DNA of 21,103 nucleotides. Origin: a virus. Every line of letters starts with the position of its first letter. Positions within the stretch are counted from its first letter, which is position 1. The notes beneath the pieces are model-generated. The model made no database searches and was not told the DNA's origin. It was given only the letters and a program-made list of their open reading frames with translations. Both the position numbers and the translations under genes were made by a program. The stretch is taken from positions 1-21,103 of IMG/VR virus record IMGVR_UViG_3300009506_000211. One strand, given 5' to 3'. This document shows positions 1 through 6,763 of this stretch, piece by piece.

Positions 1-180
1 ATAATATCTAAAAATGGTTACCAGGATCTCGAAATAAGTAATATATCTGTAGATCTCGGATCTCAGACTGTTATACGTGGGGATTTTAATCCCCCTATTT
101 ATACAGAGGTACCTCCATCAGTGGAAGTAACATCAGAAGAACCCACCATTATTGCTATTATTGAGGAAGAAACACAATAA
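1..180 (+). CDS. C-terminal end of an unrecognised protein (5' end outside window)
   Basis: Frame 1 is open from the first base and ends at the TAA at 178-180, giving the last 59 residues of a protein. The tail end is rich in Pro, Val, Ile and Glu and finishes with an acidic stretch (EEETQ). No domain is recognisable in so short a piece. The next gene starts 9 to 24 bases downstream on the same strand, so it is probably co-transcribed with the phage structural genes that follow. A role as a phage structural or assembly protein is inferred from context only. Confidence 0.6.
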   Translation: MISKNGYQDLEISNISVDLGSQTVIRGDFNPPIYTEVPPSVEVTSEEPTIIAIIEEETQ

Positions 181-204
181 CAAGTCCACATGTTCTTATA
201 TTAT

Positions 205-747
205 ATGAAAAAGTTTTTACAATTCCTAGCATTTGGCATCCTCTATGGATGTACTTGTTTGGGGCAACTCCCAACCCAGTATGTCTATGTTGATGAGAAC
301 TGTAATGCAGTACTCCCCGACTATAGCCAATTAGTCATGGTACAAGATAACTGCAATAACCCATCTCTCTATCAAGCTCCAGAACCTGGAACCATTATTA
401 CAGAAACTACCAATGTAGAAATGAAAGCAGTTGATGTATATGGAAATCATAGTGAAATGTATTTTGATGTGGTATTATTGGATACCATACCTCCTACTAT
501 GATGTTAAATCCAGATTGGGCATATACAGATAAAGAAGTATCAGATATGTATCGGACTTTTTATGGGCATACCCAATTAAGATTTATTAAATATAATGAA
601 GAATATGCTGGGGATACCATAGAATATGAAATAGATACAATGAAGGTTGTATGGGTGGTGGATACTGTAAAAGTATTTCAAAATACTATCCCAATACCAG
701 ATAATATTTCTGATGTTAGTTGGTGGTGGGCAGAATCTTCAAACTAA
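205..747 (+). CDS. Secreted HYR-like (Ig-fold) protein with Q-rule signal peptide
   Basis: The start at 205 gives 180 residues beginning MKKFLQFLAFGILYG, a basic n-region and hydrophobic core followed by CTCLG|QLP, which fits signal peptidase I cleavage before Gln. An ATG at 190 would add five residues. A lipobox reading at LYGC is possible but Tyr at -2 is poor. Residues about 25-100 look like a HYR/Ig-type domain as found in Bacteroidota surface proteins: a DNC motif, a Pro-Gly turn, then KAVDVYGNHSE (the usual D..GN motif) and a closing DTIPP. The C-terminal 80 residues are acidic and aromatic and not recognised. TAA at 745-747 overlaps the next ATG (TAATG), implying translational coupling. 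It is probably exported to the periplasm or cell surface; whether it is a virion part or a host-surface modifier cannot be told. Confidence 0.7.
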   Translation: MKKFLQFLAFGILYGCTCLGQLPTQYVYVDENCNAVLPDYSQLVMVQDNCNNPSLYQAPEPGTIITETTNVEMKAVDVYGNHSEMYFDVVLLDTIPPTMMLNPDWAYTDKEVSDMYRTFYGHTQLRFIKYNEEYAGDTIEYEIDTMKVVWVVDTVKVFQNTIPIPDNISDVSWWWAESSN

Positions 748-1145
748 TGAATAACCAGGATGCTATCGTTTGTCGATTTAAGAATACTGTAAAATATCTT
801 AGAGAGACAAGGGAATTAGAACTTGAAGAAATCGCGGTATTAACCGAGTTGAATCAAGTTACTATTCAAAAGGTTTTGGATTCCTCTAAAGGTAGCGAGT
901 TGAATATCCGTAATGATACTTGGAGCAAGATAGAAGATTTCAATGAACATTACAGAGAAGAGGTGGGGGAATTACCAGTAGCTGGGGAAGCAGAAGAAAC
1001 GGTTAATTCTTATCACTTTAAAGGTAATGGTAAGGGAAAGAAAGAAGATGTCTTGGTAGTGGATGATGATAAGAAATGGAAAGCACTCCGTGATATAGTA
1101 GAAGCCTTTGATATGAAGGTAACAGTAACCATTAATATAGAGTAG
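747..1145 (+). CDS. Small HTH-like protein within the structural operon
   Basis: The ATG at 747 overlaps the previous stop (TAATG) and is preferred to an in-frame TTG at 720. The 132-residue product has an N-terminal helical region with an HTH-like pattern: LEEIAVLTELNQVTIQKVLD at about residues 24-43, followed by a basic/polar helix containing the NDTWSKIEDF segment, much like the iA..tgvs..tv..vL spacing of LacI/XRE-type HTH domains. A linker with Gly and Lys (GNGKGKKED) leads to a C-terminal alpha/beta stretch ending in a beta-strand (KVTVTINIE). A DNA-binding or regulatory role is inferred from the HTH pattern alone; a small structural or assembly role is the alternative. It ends with TAG and the next gene starts 2 bases later. 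Confidence 0.6.
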   Translation: MNNQDAIVCRFKNTVKYLRETRELELEEIAVLTELNQVTIQKVLDSSKGSELNIRNDTWSKIEDFNEHYREEVGELPVAGEAEETVNSYHFKGNGKGKKEDVLVVDDDKKWKALRDIVEAFDMKVTVTINIE

Positions 1146-1147
1146 CC

Positions 1148-1996
1148 ATGAAAGTAATGGAAATTGATTTTCCTTTAACGGAAGACAAGGCTGAAGATAA
1201 GGTATTTAAATTTACTAATGCCGATGGTACTGTCTATGATATGACTGGTAGTACTGCTGCTTGTAAATTATACTTAGATGGCCCAGATTCAGCCCCTACT
1301 GAATTCGCTGCTTCTATTGATGTGGGTACTGGGAAAGTCACAATCCCATTCACTGCTACTCATACCGATAACCAGGGTACCTTTGAATATATCTTGGAGG
1401 AAACTAAAGCTACAACCCAGGTTATCCCATTGGTCAAGGGAAATGTTATCGTAATACCTTATGTACCATTCTCTGAATCCATAGAAGGTTATCTCACAAC
1501 TGAATTGCCTGCTAACTTAACCCTTACAGTTAATTACCAGAATCAAAGGGTAATGTATTGGAGAAGAATACTTCAGAATGCCTTCGAGATCTCAGATGCT
1601 AACCTTAATATAGAAGCTGCCTGGCCGACTCTAGTCAATGCTTTATTTGCAAAGTTAATAGTATTTGACGCATTAGAACTAGCACTCAAGGGTGCATTTA
1701 TACAGTTCGTAGGGGGCTCCTACACCGATACAACAACCATAACTGGGGGCGATATTAAAGCAATTGAAACAGGACCTACCAGGGTAGAATATTATGGAAC
1801 CTCAACTTCTGTAAAGGAAGCATTCTCTGCAAGTCAAGGTGGTATTAGTATGTTCGATGCACTTAAGGAATCTATCTGTGGGTTGGCAAACCATTTACAG
1901 GTTAAACTCCCAATGTGCGAAGATAGGACAGTACCAATCATTCCTCAGTACCACCAGAATCCAGATTGGGCTGGACAGGAAATAGGGGAAATCTAA
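1148..1996 (+). CDS. Phage baseplate/fibre protein with BppU-like N-terminal Ig-like domain
   Basis: The protein has 282 residues. The first 110 residues carry a pattern typical of the N-terminal domain of BppU-type upper baseplate proteins: a short beta-strand, EDKVFKFTNADGTVYDMTG (a linking D.dG..ydltG turn), a strand with CKLYLDG, then AASIDVGTGKVTIPFTA and a closing strand in GTFEYILEE. The remaining 170 residues contain an amphipathic helix around residues 140-180 and a Thr/Gly-rich beta region, and end in a Cys-containing Pro-rich tail. BppU-like domains attach fibres or receptor-binding proteins to baseplates, so this is probably an adaptor for the fibre-like proteins downstream. The assignment is by pattern only. 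TAA at 1994-1996 overlaps the next ATG. Confidence 0.6.
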   Translation: MKVMEIDFPLTEDKAEDKVFKFTNADGTVYDMTGSTAACKLYLDGPDSAPTEFAASIDVGTGKVTIPFTATHTDNQGTFEYILEETKATTQVIPLVKGNVIVIPYVPFSESIEGYLTTELPANLTLTVNYQNQRVMYWRRILQNAFEISDANLNIEAAWPTLVNALFAKLIVFDALELALKGAFIQFVGGSYTDTTTITGGDIKAIETGPTRVEYYGTSTSVKEAFSASQGGISMFDALKESICGLANHLQVKLPMCEDRTVPIIPQYHQNPDWAGQEIGEI

Positions 1997-2262
1997 TGGA
2001 AAAGAAATTCACTTTCTCAATAAAGGATATTATCTATATCATAGTAGCTATATCCGGTTGGTTATGGAATATCGTTGATAAGAAAATTAACGATGCCACT
2101 TTAGAAGTTAAAATCGAAAAGGTACTTGAAAACGATGAAAAACGTGAGGGCTATTGGCTTAACCAAAATGAAATTAATGGTCGTATTCTTATTTATATGC
2201 AGCTTGCTCCTGACAGGTCAGGAACCCAAGAAGAAGGAGACCAAGAAGAAGGAACCCCCTAA
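1996..2262 (+). CDS. Small single-pass membrane protein, candidate inner-membrane spanin-like (Rz-like) subunit
   Basis: The ATG at 1996 overlaps the preceding TAA; an upstream in-frame TTG at 1966 is less likely. The 88-residue product has a basic N-terminus (MEKKF), one transmembrane segment at about residues 9-23 (IKDIIYIIVAISGWLWNIV), then a charged helical region (EVKIEKVLENDEKREGYW) predicted to be coiled coil, and a polar tail. One N-terminal anchor followed by a periplasmic helix is the layout of Rz-type i-spanins. The last 128 bases also encode, in another frame, a protein with a signal peptide, which is the nested arrangement known for Rz/Rz1 pairs. Residues after about 75 are a Gln/Glu/Gly repeat that may exist mainly because the other frame uses the same bases. 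A holin or membrane adaptor is the alternative. Confidence 0.55.
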   Translation: MEKKFTFSIKDIIYIIVAISGWLWNIVDKKINDATLEVKIEKVLENDEKREGYWLNQNEINGRILIYMQLAPDRSGTQEEGDQEEGTP

Positions 2263-2398
2263 GAAGGAACATACTGTGGTAGATACCACTACGGTTGTTG
2301 TTTCTGAAAGGGAACCTTTAGATACCATTGCCTTAGAGCAAAGAAAGGTAATGAAGGAGATGGATAAAATCCTTGATGAAAAGAAAAAGAAAAAGTAA
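2135..2398 (+). CDS. Small secreted Lys/Pro-rich protein nested in the preceding gene, candidate Rz1-like outer spanin
   Basis: This frame overlaps the previous gene by 128 bases. ATG codons at 2135, 2168 and 2177 are possible starts. All include a signal peptide with core LMVVFLFICSLLLTG followed directly by Gln, so cleavage G|QEPKKK obeys the Bacteroidetes Q-rule. The mature part begins with a Lys/Pro/Glu repeat (EPKKKETKKKEPPKKEH), then a Val/Thr stretch, and ends with a charged helix of Glu and Lys. Rz1 outer-membrane spanins are small, Pro-rich and nested in Rz, which fits, but a clear lipobox is missing (LFIC has Ile at -1). The TAA at 2396-2398 overlaps the next ATG. Lysis function is inferred from the arrangement, not from sequence similarity. 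Confidence 0.5.
   Translation: MKNVRAIGLTKMKLMVVFLFICSLLLTGQEPKKKETKKKEPPKKEHTVVDTTTVVVSEREPLDTIALEQRKVMKEMDKILDEKKKKK
2226..2253 (+). repeat. 15-bp-period tandem repeat shared by two reading frames
   Basis: A 13-base unit (ccaagaagaagga) occurs at 2226-2238 and again at 2241-2253, so the period is 15 bases. It lies inside the overlap of the two small envelope genes. Because 15 is a multiple of three it gives a QEEG repeat in one frame and a KKKE repeat in the other. A third, partial copy follows at about 2260. Confidence 0.7.
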
Positions 2399-2850
2399 TG
2401 CTTACCCCTGCTCAATGGCAATCATATAAGGACATTGTTAATCAGGCTTCAGAAAGTTTCAATCAAGAAACTGTAACCTGGTATAGGCTAGCCCGTAACT
2501 TTCAAAGATATGGAGAAGATAATGGTCCAGTATATGATCAAAGATCTTTACCATGTCTTATATCCTATAATGTATTTAGGGTATGGCCTATGACTAAAGA
2601 GACAGATTCTGGAGCCCTTGATCAAGAGAGTTTGGTTATGATGCTTAATATACAACAAATGTCTGATTTGGGATATTTAAATGCTGCTGGATTTTTGGAT
2701 ATGGACCCTGGTCAAGATTATTTTGTACATATGGGTTTAGAGTACAGGGCTGCAGGGGAAACTCCAGTATCTCAAGCAGGGGATGAACCTCTACATATTT
2801 ATGTAATTCTTAAAAGGATGGATACCCCAACCGGAACACAAAAATATTAA
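2398..2850 (+). CDS. Small phage structural protein, probably neck/head-tail joining type
   Basis: The protein has 150 residues and a start coupled to the preceding stop (TAATG). The N-terminal third is helical (LTPAQWQSYKDIVNQASESF). After it comes a beta-rich part in which residues 95-145 read as strands separated by acidic turns: FLDMDPGQDYFVHMGLEYRA, then a Gly-Glu-Thr turn, SQAGDEPL, and a last strand HIYVILKR. This compact beta-barrel look, with a closing strand ending in KR, is typical of small connector or head-closure proteins, but I do not recognise the family. No signal peptide is present, unlike its neighbours on both sides. A cytoplasmic virion assembly role is inferred. Confidence 0.5.
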   Translation: MLTPAQWQSYKDIVNQASESFNQETVTWYRLARNFQRYGEDNGPVYDQRSLPCLISYNVFRVWPMTKETDSGALDQESLVMMLNIQQMSDLGYLNAAGFLDMDPGQDYFVHMGLEYRAAGETPVSQAGDEPLHIYVILKRMDTPTGTQKY

Positions 2851-2852
2851 CC

Positions 2853-5800
2853 ATGAAAAAACTACTTTTTATATTTACCTTTTTACTAATTGCCTTAGGA
2901 TTATCTGCCCAGAGGATATTTCCTAATGGTATTGGTATAGGAATATATGTTATCATTGACTCGGTAAAGATAGATGGTAGTGGTATGGTATTCTATGCTG
3001 GGGGAGTTGCATATGCTACAGATGATGGAGGTGGGGGCACAGTTGGTGATTCATCTTTTGTATCTGCTTTGATTGGACAGATTAGGGAATATACTACAGA
3101 TGCCGGAGTTGATATAGAATATATGATTGTCGAGGATAACACAATTCTATTCAATGAAGTCACTGCACCTTCAGCTCCTTCGGCAGATGATGGTATATTA
3201 TATATGGATCAATCCGATGAAAAAATATATTTTAAAACTAATACGCAAACATATGATTTGACCGGGGGAGGAGGTACAGTTACAAGTGTAGCTGCTGGTG
3301 ATGGAATGGACTTTACTTCTATTACCACAACTGGTTCCGTAACTATGGGAACACCCAGTACATTGGATTATACTACAACCAATAGTGTATCGGGAACTAC
3401 ACACACCCATGCATTAAGCCTATCAAACTTTAATTCAACCACACCAGGTTTAGCACCTGGTAGTGGTGGTGGAACCACTAATTTTATGAGGGCGGATGGT
3501 ACTTGGGCAGCTCCACCAGGTACTAGTTATACATTCCAATACTCGATTGCAGAATCAGGGGGTACAGTTAATCTTTCTGGTGATGTAGCCAGCCCTGGTA
3601 ATACATATTATTATGGTACTAATGGTTCAGGAACAAGAGGATGGTATACATTCCCATATACTGGTACAGTAACATCAGTTGCTGCTGGAAATGGTATGAG
3701 TTTCACTACCATTACTGGGAGTGGCAATGTTACTCTTGGAACTCCGAGTACTTTGACCTTATCTACGTCGAACTCGGCATCCGCTGGTACACATACTCAT
3801 CAGCTTAGTATTGCGAATTTCACTGCTAGTACTGCAGGACTTGCCCCATTATCTGGAGGAGGTACAGCTAACTATCTAAGGGCGGATGGAACATGGGCTA
3901 CACCTCCTGGCTCTAGTTATACTTTCCAATACTCTATTTCAGAATCTGGTGGTAATGTAAATTTAACTAATGATGAATCAGCTCCTGGTAATAATGAATT
4001 TTATGGGACTTCAGCTGCAGGTACTAAAGGATGGAGAAATCTAAATACCATTACTGTTCTGGGTACAATTGCTACAGGTACTTGGCAGGGATCAGTTATA
4101 GGGGCAACTTATGGGGGTACTGGGTTAACAAGTATATCTACTTTACTTAATTCAAATACAACTAAATCAGATGTAGGACTAAGTCTAGTAGAGAACACAG
4201 CTTTATCAACTTGGTCAGGTAATACATCTATAAGTTCTGTGGGTACAATAGGTACAGGTACATGGAATGCGAATTCTATTGGGGATAGTTATATTGATAA
4301 TAATATTACCTTAGATAATCTAACCCAGATAACTACAAGGGCAGCTACATCATTAACCGGTACTGCTTGGAGGGTATTTTATGTAAATGGTACTGGTAAT
4401 GTAACGGAGTTGGGATTAGGTGCTAGTGGAACTTACCTTGGATCTAATGGGACCACTTCAGCTCCTACATGGAGTACCCCTTCAGGTTCCGGAGATGTAT
4501 CTAAAGTAGGAACTCCAGTTCAATATCAGGTTGGTGTATGGACAGGAGATGGTACAATTAAAGGAGATGCGGATTTTACCTTTGATGATAATAATGTTAC
4601 TGTAACTGGGTTTATGCAATCATCAGTAACTCTTGCATCTAATCCCGCTTTAACCGGGGGTCGAGCTACACCTGCTGCTAATGGGATCATATTTGAGGGA
4701 ACTACTGCAGATGCAATAGAAACGCTTTTAACCGTGGCTGATCCAACATCTTCAGATAAGACTTTAACATTACCAAATGCTACTGGAGATATTGCTATTA
4801 CAACATCTGCAATGACTGGTACCTATGATGGTAATAATTTTGGTGGGGGTGCAATAGGTGCAGGCGATATATTATATGGGTCTGCTGCTGGTACTATTTC
4901 AGAATTGGGTGGAGCCGTAACTGGTAATGCTTTAATATCTGGGGGAACCAGTTCAGCCCCTTCATGGGGTAAGATAGGATTAACTACTCATGTTAGTGGT
5001 AATTTACCAGTAACAAACCTTAACTCAGGTACAAGTGCAAGTTCATCAACCTTCTGGAGGGGAGATGCTACATGGTCTGCTGCAGTAACTTCGGTAGCTG
5101 CAGGCAACGGATTAGATTTTACAACCATTACTGGAACCGGGTCTGTAACCTTAGGTACCCCAGGTACTTTAACATCGGCAACATCTAATGGGGTTACTTC
5201 AACAAGTCACACCCATGCCATAACTACGGGAATAGCTAATACCAATATAGTAAGAATAGATGCAACAGATGTAGCTACTGGGAGGTTTCCACAGTTTACA
5301 GCTAATGGGTTGGATGGGTTAACTGCTGCAGAAATGTTAACAGCAATAGGGGCTGGTACTGGAGATGGTACAGTAACATCTGTAGCTGCAGGTAATGGGA
5401 TGTCTTTTTCATCGATTACAAGTGCTGGTTCAGTTACTCTTGGAACTCCTTCAACTTTGACATTATCTACAACAAATGAAGCGACATCAGGTACACATAC
5501 ACACGCCCTTTCAATTTCTAATTTTTCTTCAGGAGCGGCTGGTTTAGCTCCTGCTTCTGGGGGGGGTACAACGAATTATTTACGAGCGGATGGAACGTGG
5601 GCTGCTCCTACAGCAGCTCCGACAGATACAGCGGTTCTTGGAACTCTTACAAATTTGAATACCGATACATCAGATATAATGTATTTTGGTTTGATTGGCG
5701 CGTCTAATATGGACGTTGGGGAGCACATAGAAGCTGGTATTTATAGGAATACTTCTCCTAGTGATACGATTGTTCTTATCTGTACAGTAACTGATATGAC

Positions 5801-6047
5801 AGGAACAACTCCTTCTCTAGATTTTAATATAGAGAAGCACACGACATTACAAAGTGGTTCTTCTTCAAATTTATTCCCTTCAGATCAAACAGTAACTGGT
5901 AATAGTGGAACTGGCGATACAGATTATTTTCCAGCGAGTACGTACCTATTGCCTGGGGAGGTGGCGTGGATTGATATATCCTCGTATACTGCTGGAGATG
6001 CAATATTTATCAAATTATGTGGGCAATGGCAAAATCGATCGTTTTAA
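2853..6047 (+). CDS. Fibre-like adhesin with Q-rule signal peptide, 130-residue repeats and HxH motifs
   Basis: The 1064-residue protein opens with MKKLLFIFTFLLIALGLSA|QRIF, a signal peptide with Gln at +1. Residues 141-270 and 271-400 are two gap-free tandem repeats, and shorter copies start at about 743 and 839. Each repeat starts with a TVTSVAAGNGM-like strand, continues TLGTPSTL, contains a THTH or SHTH motif (184-186, 314-316, 786-788, 882-884), and in copies 1, 2 and 4 ends with a GLAP..GGG, RADGTWA segment. Residues 400-740 hold other fibre motifs (GTIATGTWQG, GTIGTGTWNA, DKTLTLPNATGDIAIT). This composition is that of trimeric phage tail fibres, where HxH motifs can bind metal ions in the shaft, as in the T4 gp37 tip. 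The last 130 residues look like a beta-sandwich head that may bind the receptor. The signal peptide is unexpected for a virion fibre. It overlaps the next gene by 22 bases. Confidence 0.8.
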   Translation: MKKLLFIFTFLLIALGLSAQRIFPNGIGIGIYVIIDSVKIDGSGMVFYAGGVAYATDDGGGGTVGDSSFVSALIGQIREYTTDAGVDIEYMIVEDNTILFNEVTAPSAPSADDGILYMDQSDEKIYFKTNTQTYDLTGGGGTVTSVAAGDGMDFTSITTTGSVTMGTPSTLDYTTTNSVSGTTHTHALSLSNFNSTTPGLAPGSGGGTTNFMRADGTWAAPPGTSYTFQYSIAESGGTVNLSGDVASPGNTYYYGTNGSGTRGWYTFPYTGTVTSVAAGNGMSFTTITGSGNVTLGTPSTLTLSTSNSASAGTHTHQLSIANFTASTAGLAPLSGGGTANYLRADGTWATPPGSSYTFQYSISESGGNVNLTNDESAPGNNEFYGTSAAGTKGWRNLNTITVLGTIATGTWQGSVIGATYGGTGLTSISTLLNSNTTKSDVGLSLVENTALSTWSGNTSISSVGTIGTGTWNANSIGDSYIDNNITLDNLTQITTRAATSLTGTAWRVFYVNGTGNVTELGLGASGTYLGSNGTTSAPTWSTPSGSGDVSKVGTPVQYQVGVWTGDGTIKGDADFTFDDNNVTVTGFMQSSVTLASNPALTGGRATPAANGIIFEGTTADAIETLLTVADPTSSDKTLTLPNATGDIAITTSAMTGTYDGNNFGGGAIGAGDILYGSAAGTISELGGAVTGNALISGGTSSAPSWGKIGLTTHVSGNLPVTNLNSGTSASSSTFWRGDATWSAAVTSVAAGNGLDFTTITGTGSVTLGTPGTLTSATSNGVTSTSHTHAITTGIANTNIVRIDATDVATGRFPQFTANGLDGLTAAEMLTAIGAGTGDGTVTSVAAGNGMSFSSITSAGSVTLGTPSTLTLSTTNEATSGTHTHALSISNFSSGAAGLAPASGGGTTNYLRADGTWAAPTAAPTDTAVLGTLTNLNTDTSDIMYFGLIGASNMDVGEHIEAGIYRNTSPSDTIVLICTVTDMTGTTPSLDFNIEKHTTLQSGSSSNLFPSDQTVTGNSGTGDTDYFPASTYLLPGEVAWIDISSYTAGDAIFIKLCGQWQNRSF
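3273..4052 (+). repeat. Two direct tandem repeats of 390 bp (130 residues) in the fibre gene
   Basis: Units at 3273-3662 and 3663-4052 encode residues 141-270 and 271-400. They align without gaps over the whole length, both contain the SVAAG start, the THTH motif and the SYTFQYSI..SGG segment, and differ at many synonymous sites, so the duplication is not recent. Confidence 0.85.
5079..5252 (+). repeat. Third, shortened copy of the fibre repeat
   Basis: Residues 743-800 repeat the first half of the 130-residue unit (AVTSVAAGNGLDF to SHTHAIT). The RADGTW half is missing and the sequence runs into a different stretch at about residue 800. Confidence 0.7.
5367..5609 (+). repeat. Fourth copy of the fibre repeat
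   Basis: Residues 839-919 repeat the unit from GTVTSVAAGNGM through THTHALS to RADGTWAAP. The SYTFQY third is replaced by the C-terminal beta domain. Codon choice here is more T-ending than in copies 1 and 2. Confidence 0.75.
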
Positions 6048-6763
6048 TAGGATTGTTATGTCTTTTTCCATTTTTAGTTAATGGGCAAAGAGTGTTGCAA
6101 CGTTATCCAATTTATTCTGGAGCTCCTCCTGATTCTGTAGGAACAGCGGAGTTATGGTTTCAAATGGAGAACAATAGCGCTGATTCATCTGGCAATGCTA
6201 GAGATGCAACTTATTCTTGGAATTACACAACTACTGATGCTCCGCAAGGTAGTTATTGGCTGACGTCTAATGGGTCGAGTTCTGACTTTATTCCTTTAGA
6301 TTTTACTCATAATGACACAATCACTATGTTTTGTCGTATGCGATATGATGCTACATCTGTGACTAATTTAGCGGAATGGGGATTTTTTGCTCCAGATAAT
6401 TCTGGATGGGTATGGAGATTAGATGCGGCGAACGATGCTATAGATTTTGATAAAAAAGTGTCAGGTACTACTTATTATTCTAGGTCTAGTAATGGTGTTC
6501 TTGACATAAATACTTTATTTAGTTTAGCAGTAGTTGTAAGAGGTCAGCATACAAGATTTTTCGTAGATGGTTCTAAGGTTGCTTCTCCAGATAGCGTCAC
6601 TACTTCTGGTGCGATGTCCCCTAGTGATTCTCTTACTATTACTTCAATTTTATATGGAGAGTTTGACGATTTTCAGTTCTATAATAGGGCTGTGCCTGAT
6701 GATAGTATTCTTTATTTGCATAATCACGTAGGTTATATCCTTAAATATTTACCAGCGGAATGA
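6026..6763 (+). CDS. Secreted LamG/concanavalin-like carbohydrate-binding protein
   Basis: The ATG at 6026 gives 245 residues starting MAKSIVLIGLLCLFPFLVNG|QRV, again a signal peptide with Gln at +1; the ATG at 6017 would add three residues. The mature part is one LamG-type (Laminin_G_3-like) jelly-roll: an opening strand with AELWFQME, the DSSGNARDATY turn, a central strand TITMFCRMRYD, a VVVRGQHTRFFVDGSKV hairpin and the closing GEFDDFQFYNRAVPDDSI, which matches the D-d-v-r-i-Y-n-r-a-L hallmark of this family. Such domains bind glycans or proteins at surfaces. Together with the fibre before it and the large protein after it, it forms an adhesion block. The final TGA overlaps the next ATG (ATGA), so translation is coupled. 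Confidence 0.8.
   Translation: MAKSIVLIGLLCLFPFLVNGQRVLQRYPIYSGAPPDSVGTAELWFQMENNSADSSGNARDATYSWNYTTTDAPQGSYWLTSNGSSSDFIPLDFTHNDTITMFCRMRYDATSVTNLAEWGFFAPDNSGWVWRLDAANDAIDFDKKVSGTTYYSRSSNGVLDINTLFSLAVVVRGQHTRFFVDGSKVASPDSVTTSGAMSPSDSLTITSILYGEFDDFQFYNRAVPDDSILYLHNHVGYILKYLPAE

Noticed and set aside
1096-1145. Receiver-domain-like VLVVDDD motif in the HTH-like protein
   Set aside because: It is a short match; the protein is too small and has no other receiver motifs, such as the phospho-acceptor Asp-containing strand or the conserved Lys.
3273-4052. Diversity-generating retroelement target or CRISPR-like repeats
   Set aside because: The repeats are 390-bp protein-coding modules without spacers, and no reverse transcriptase or template-like repeat is seen in the window.
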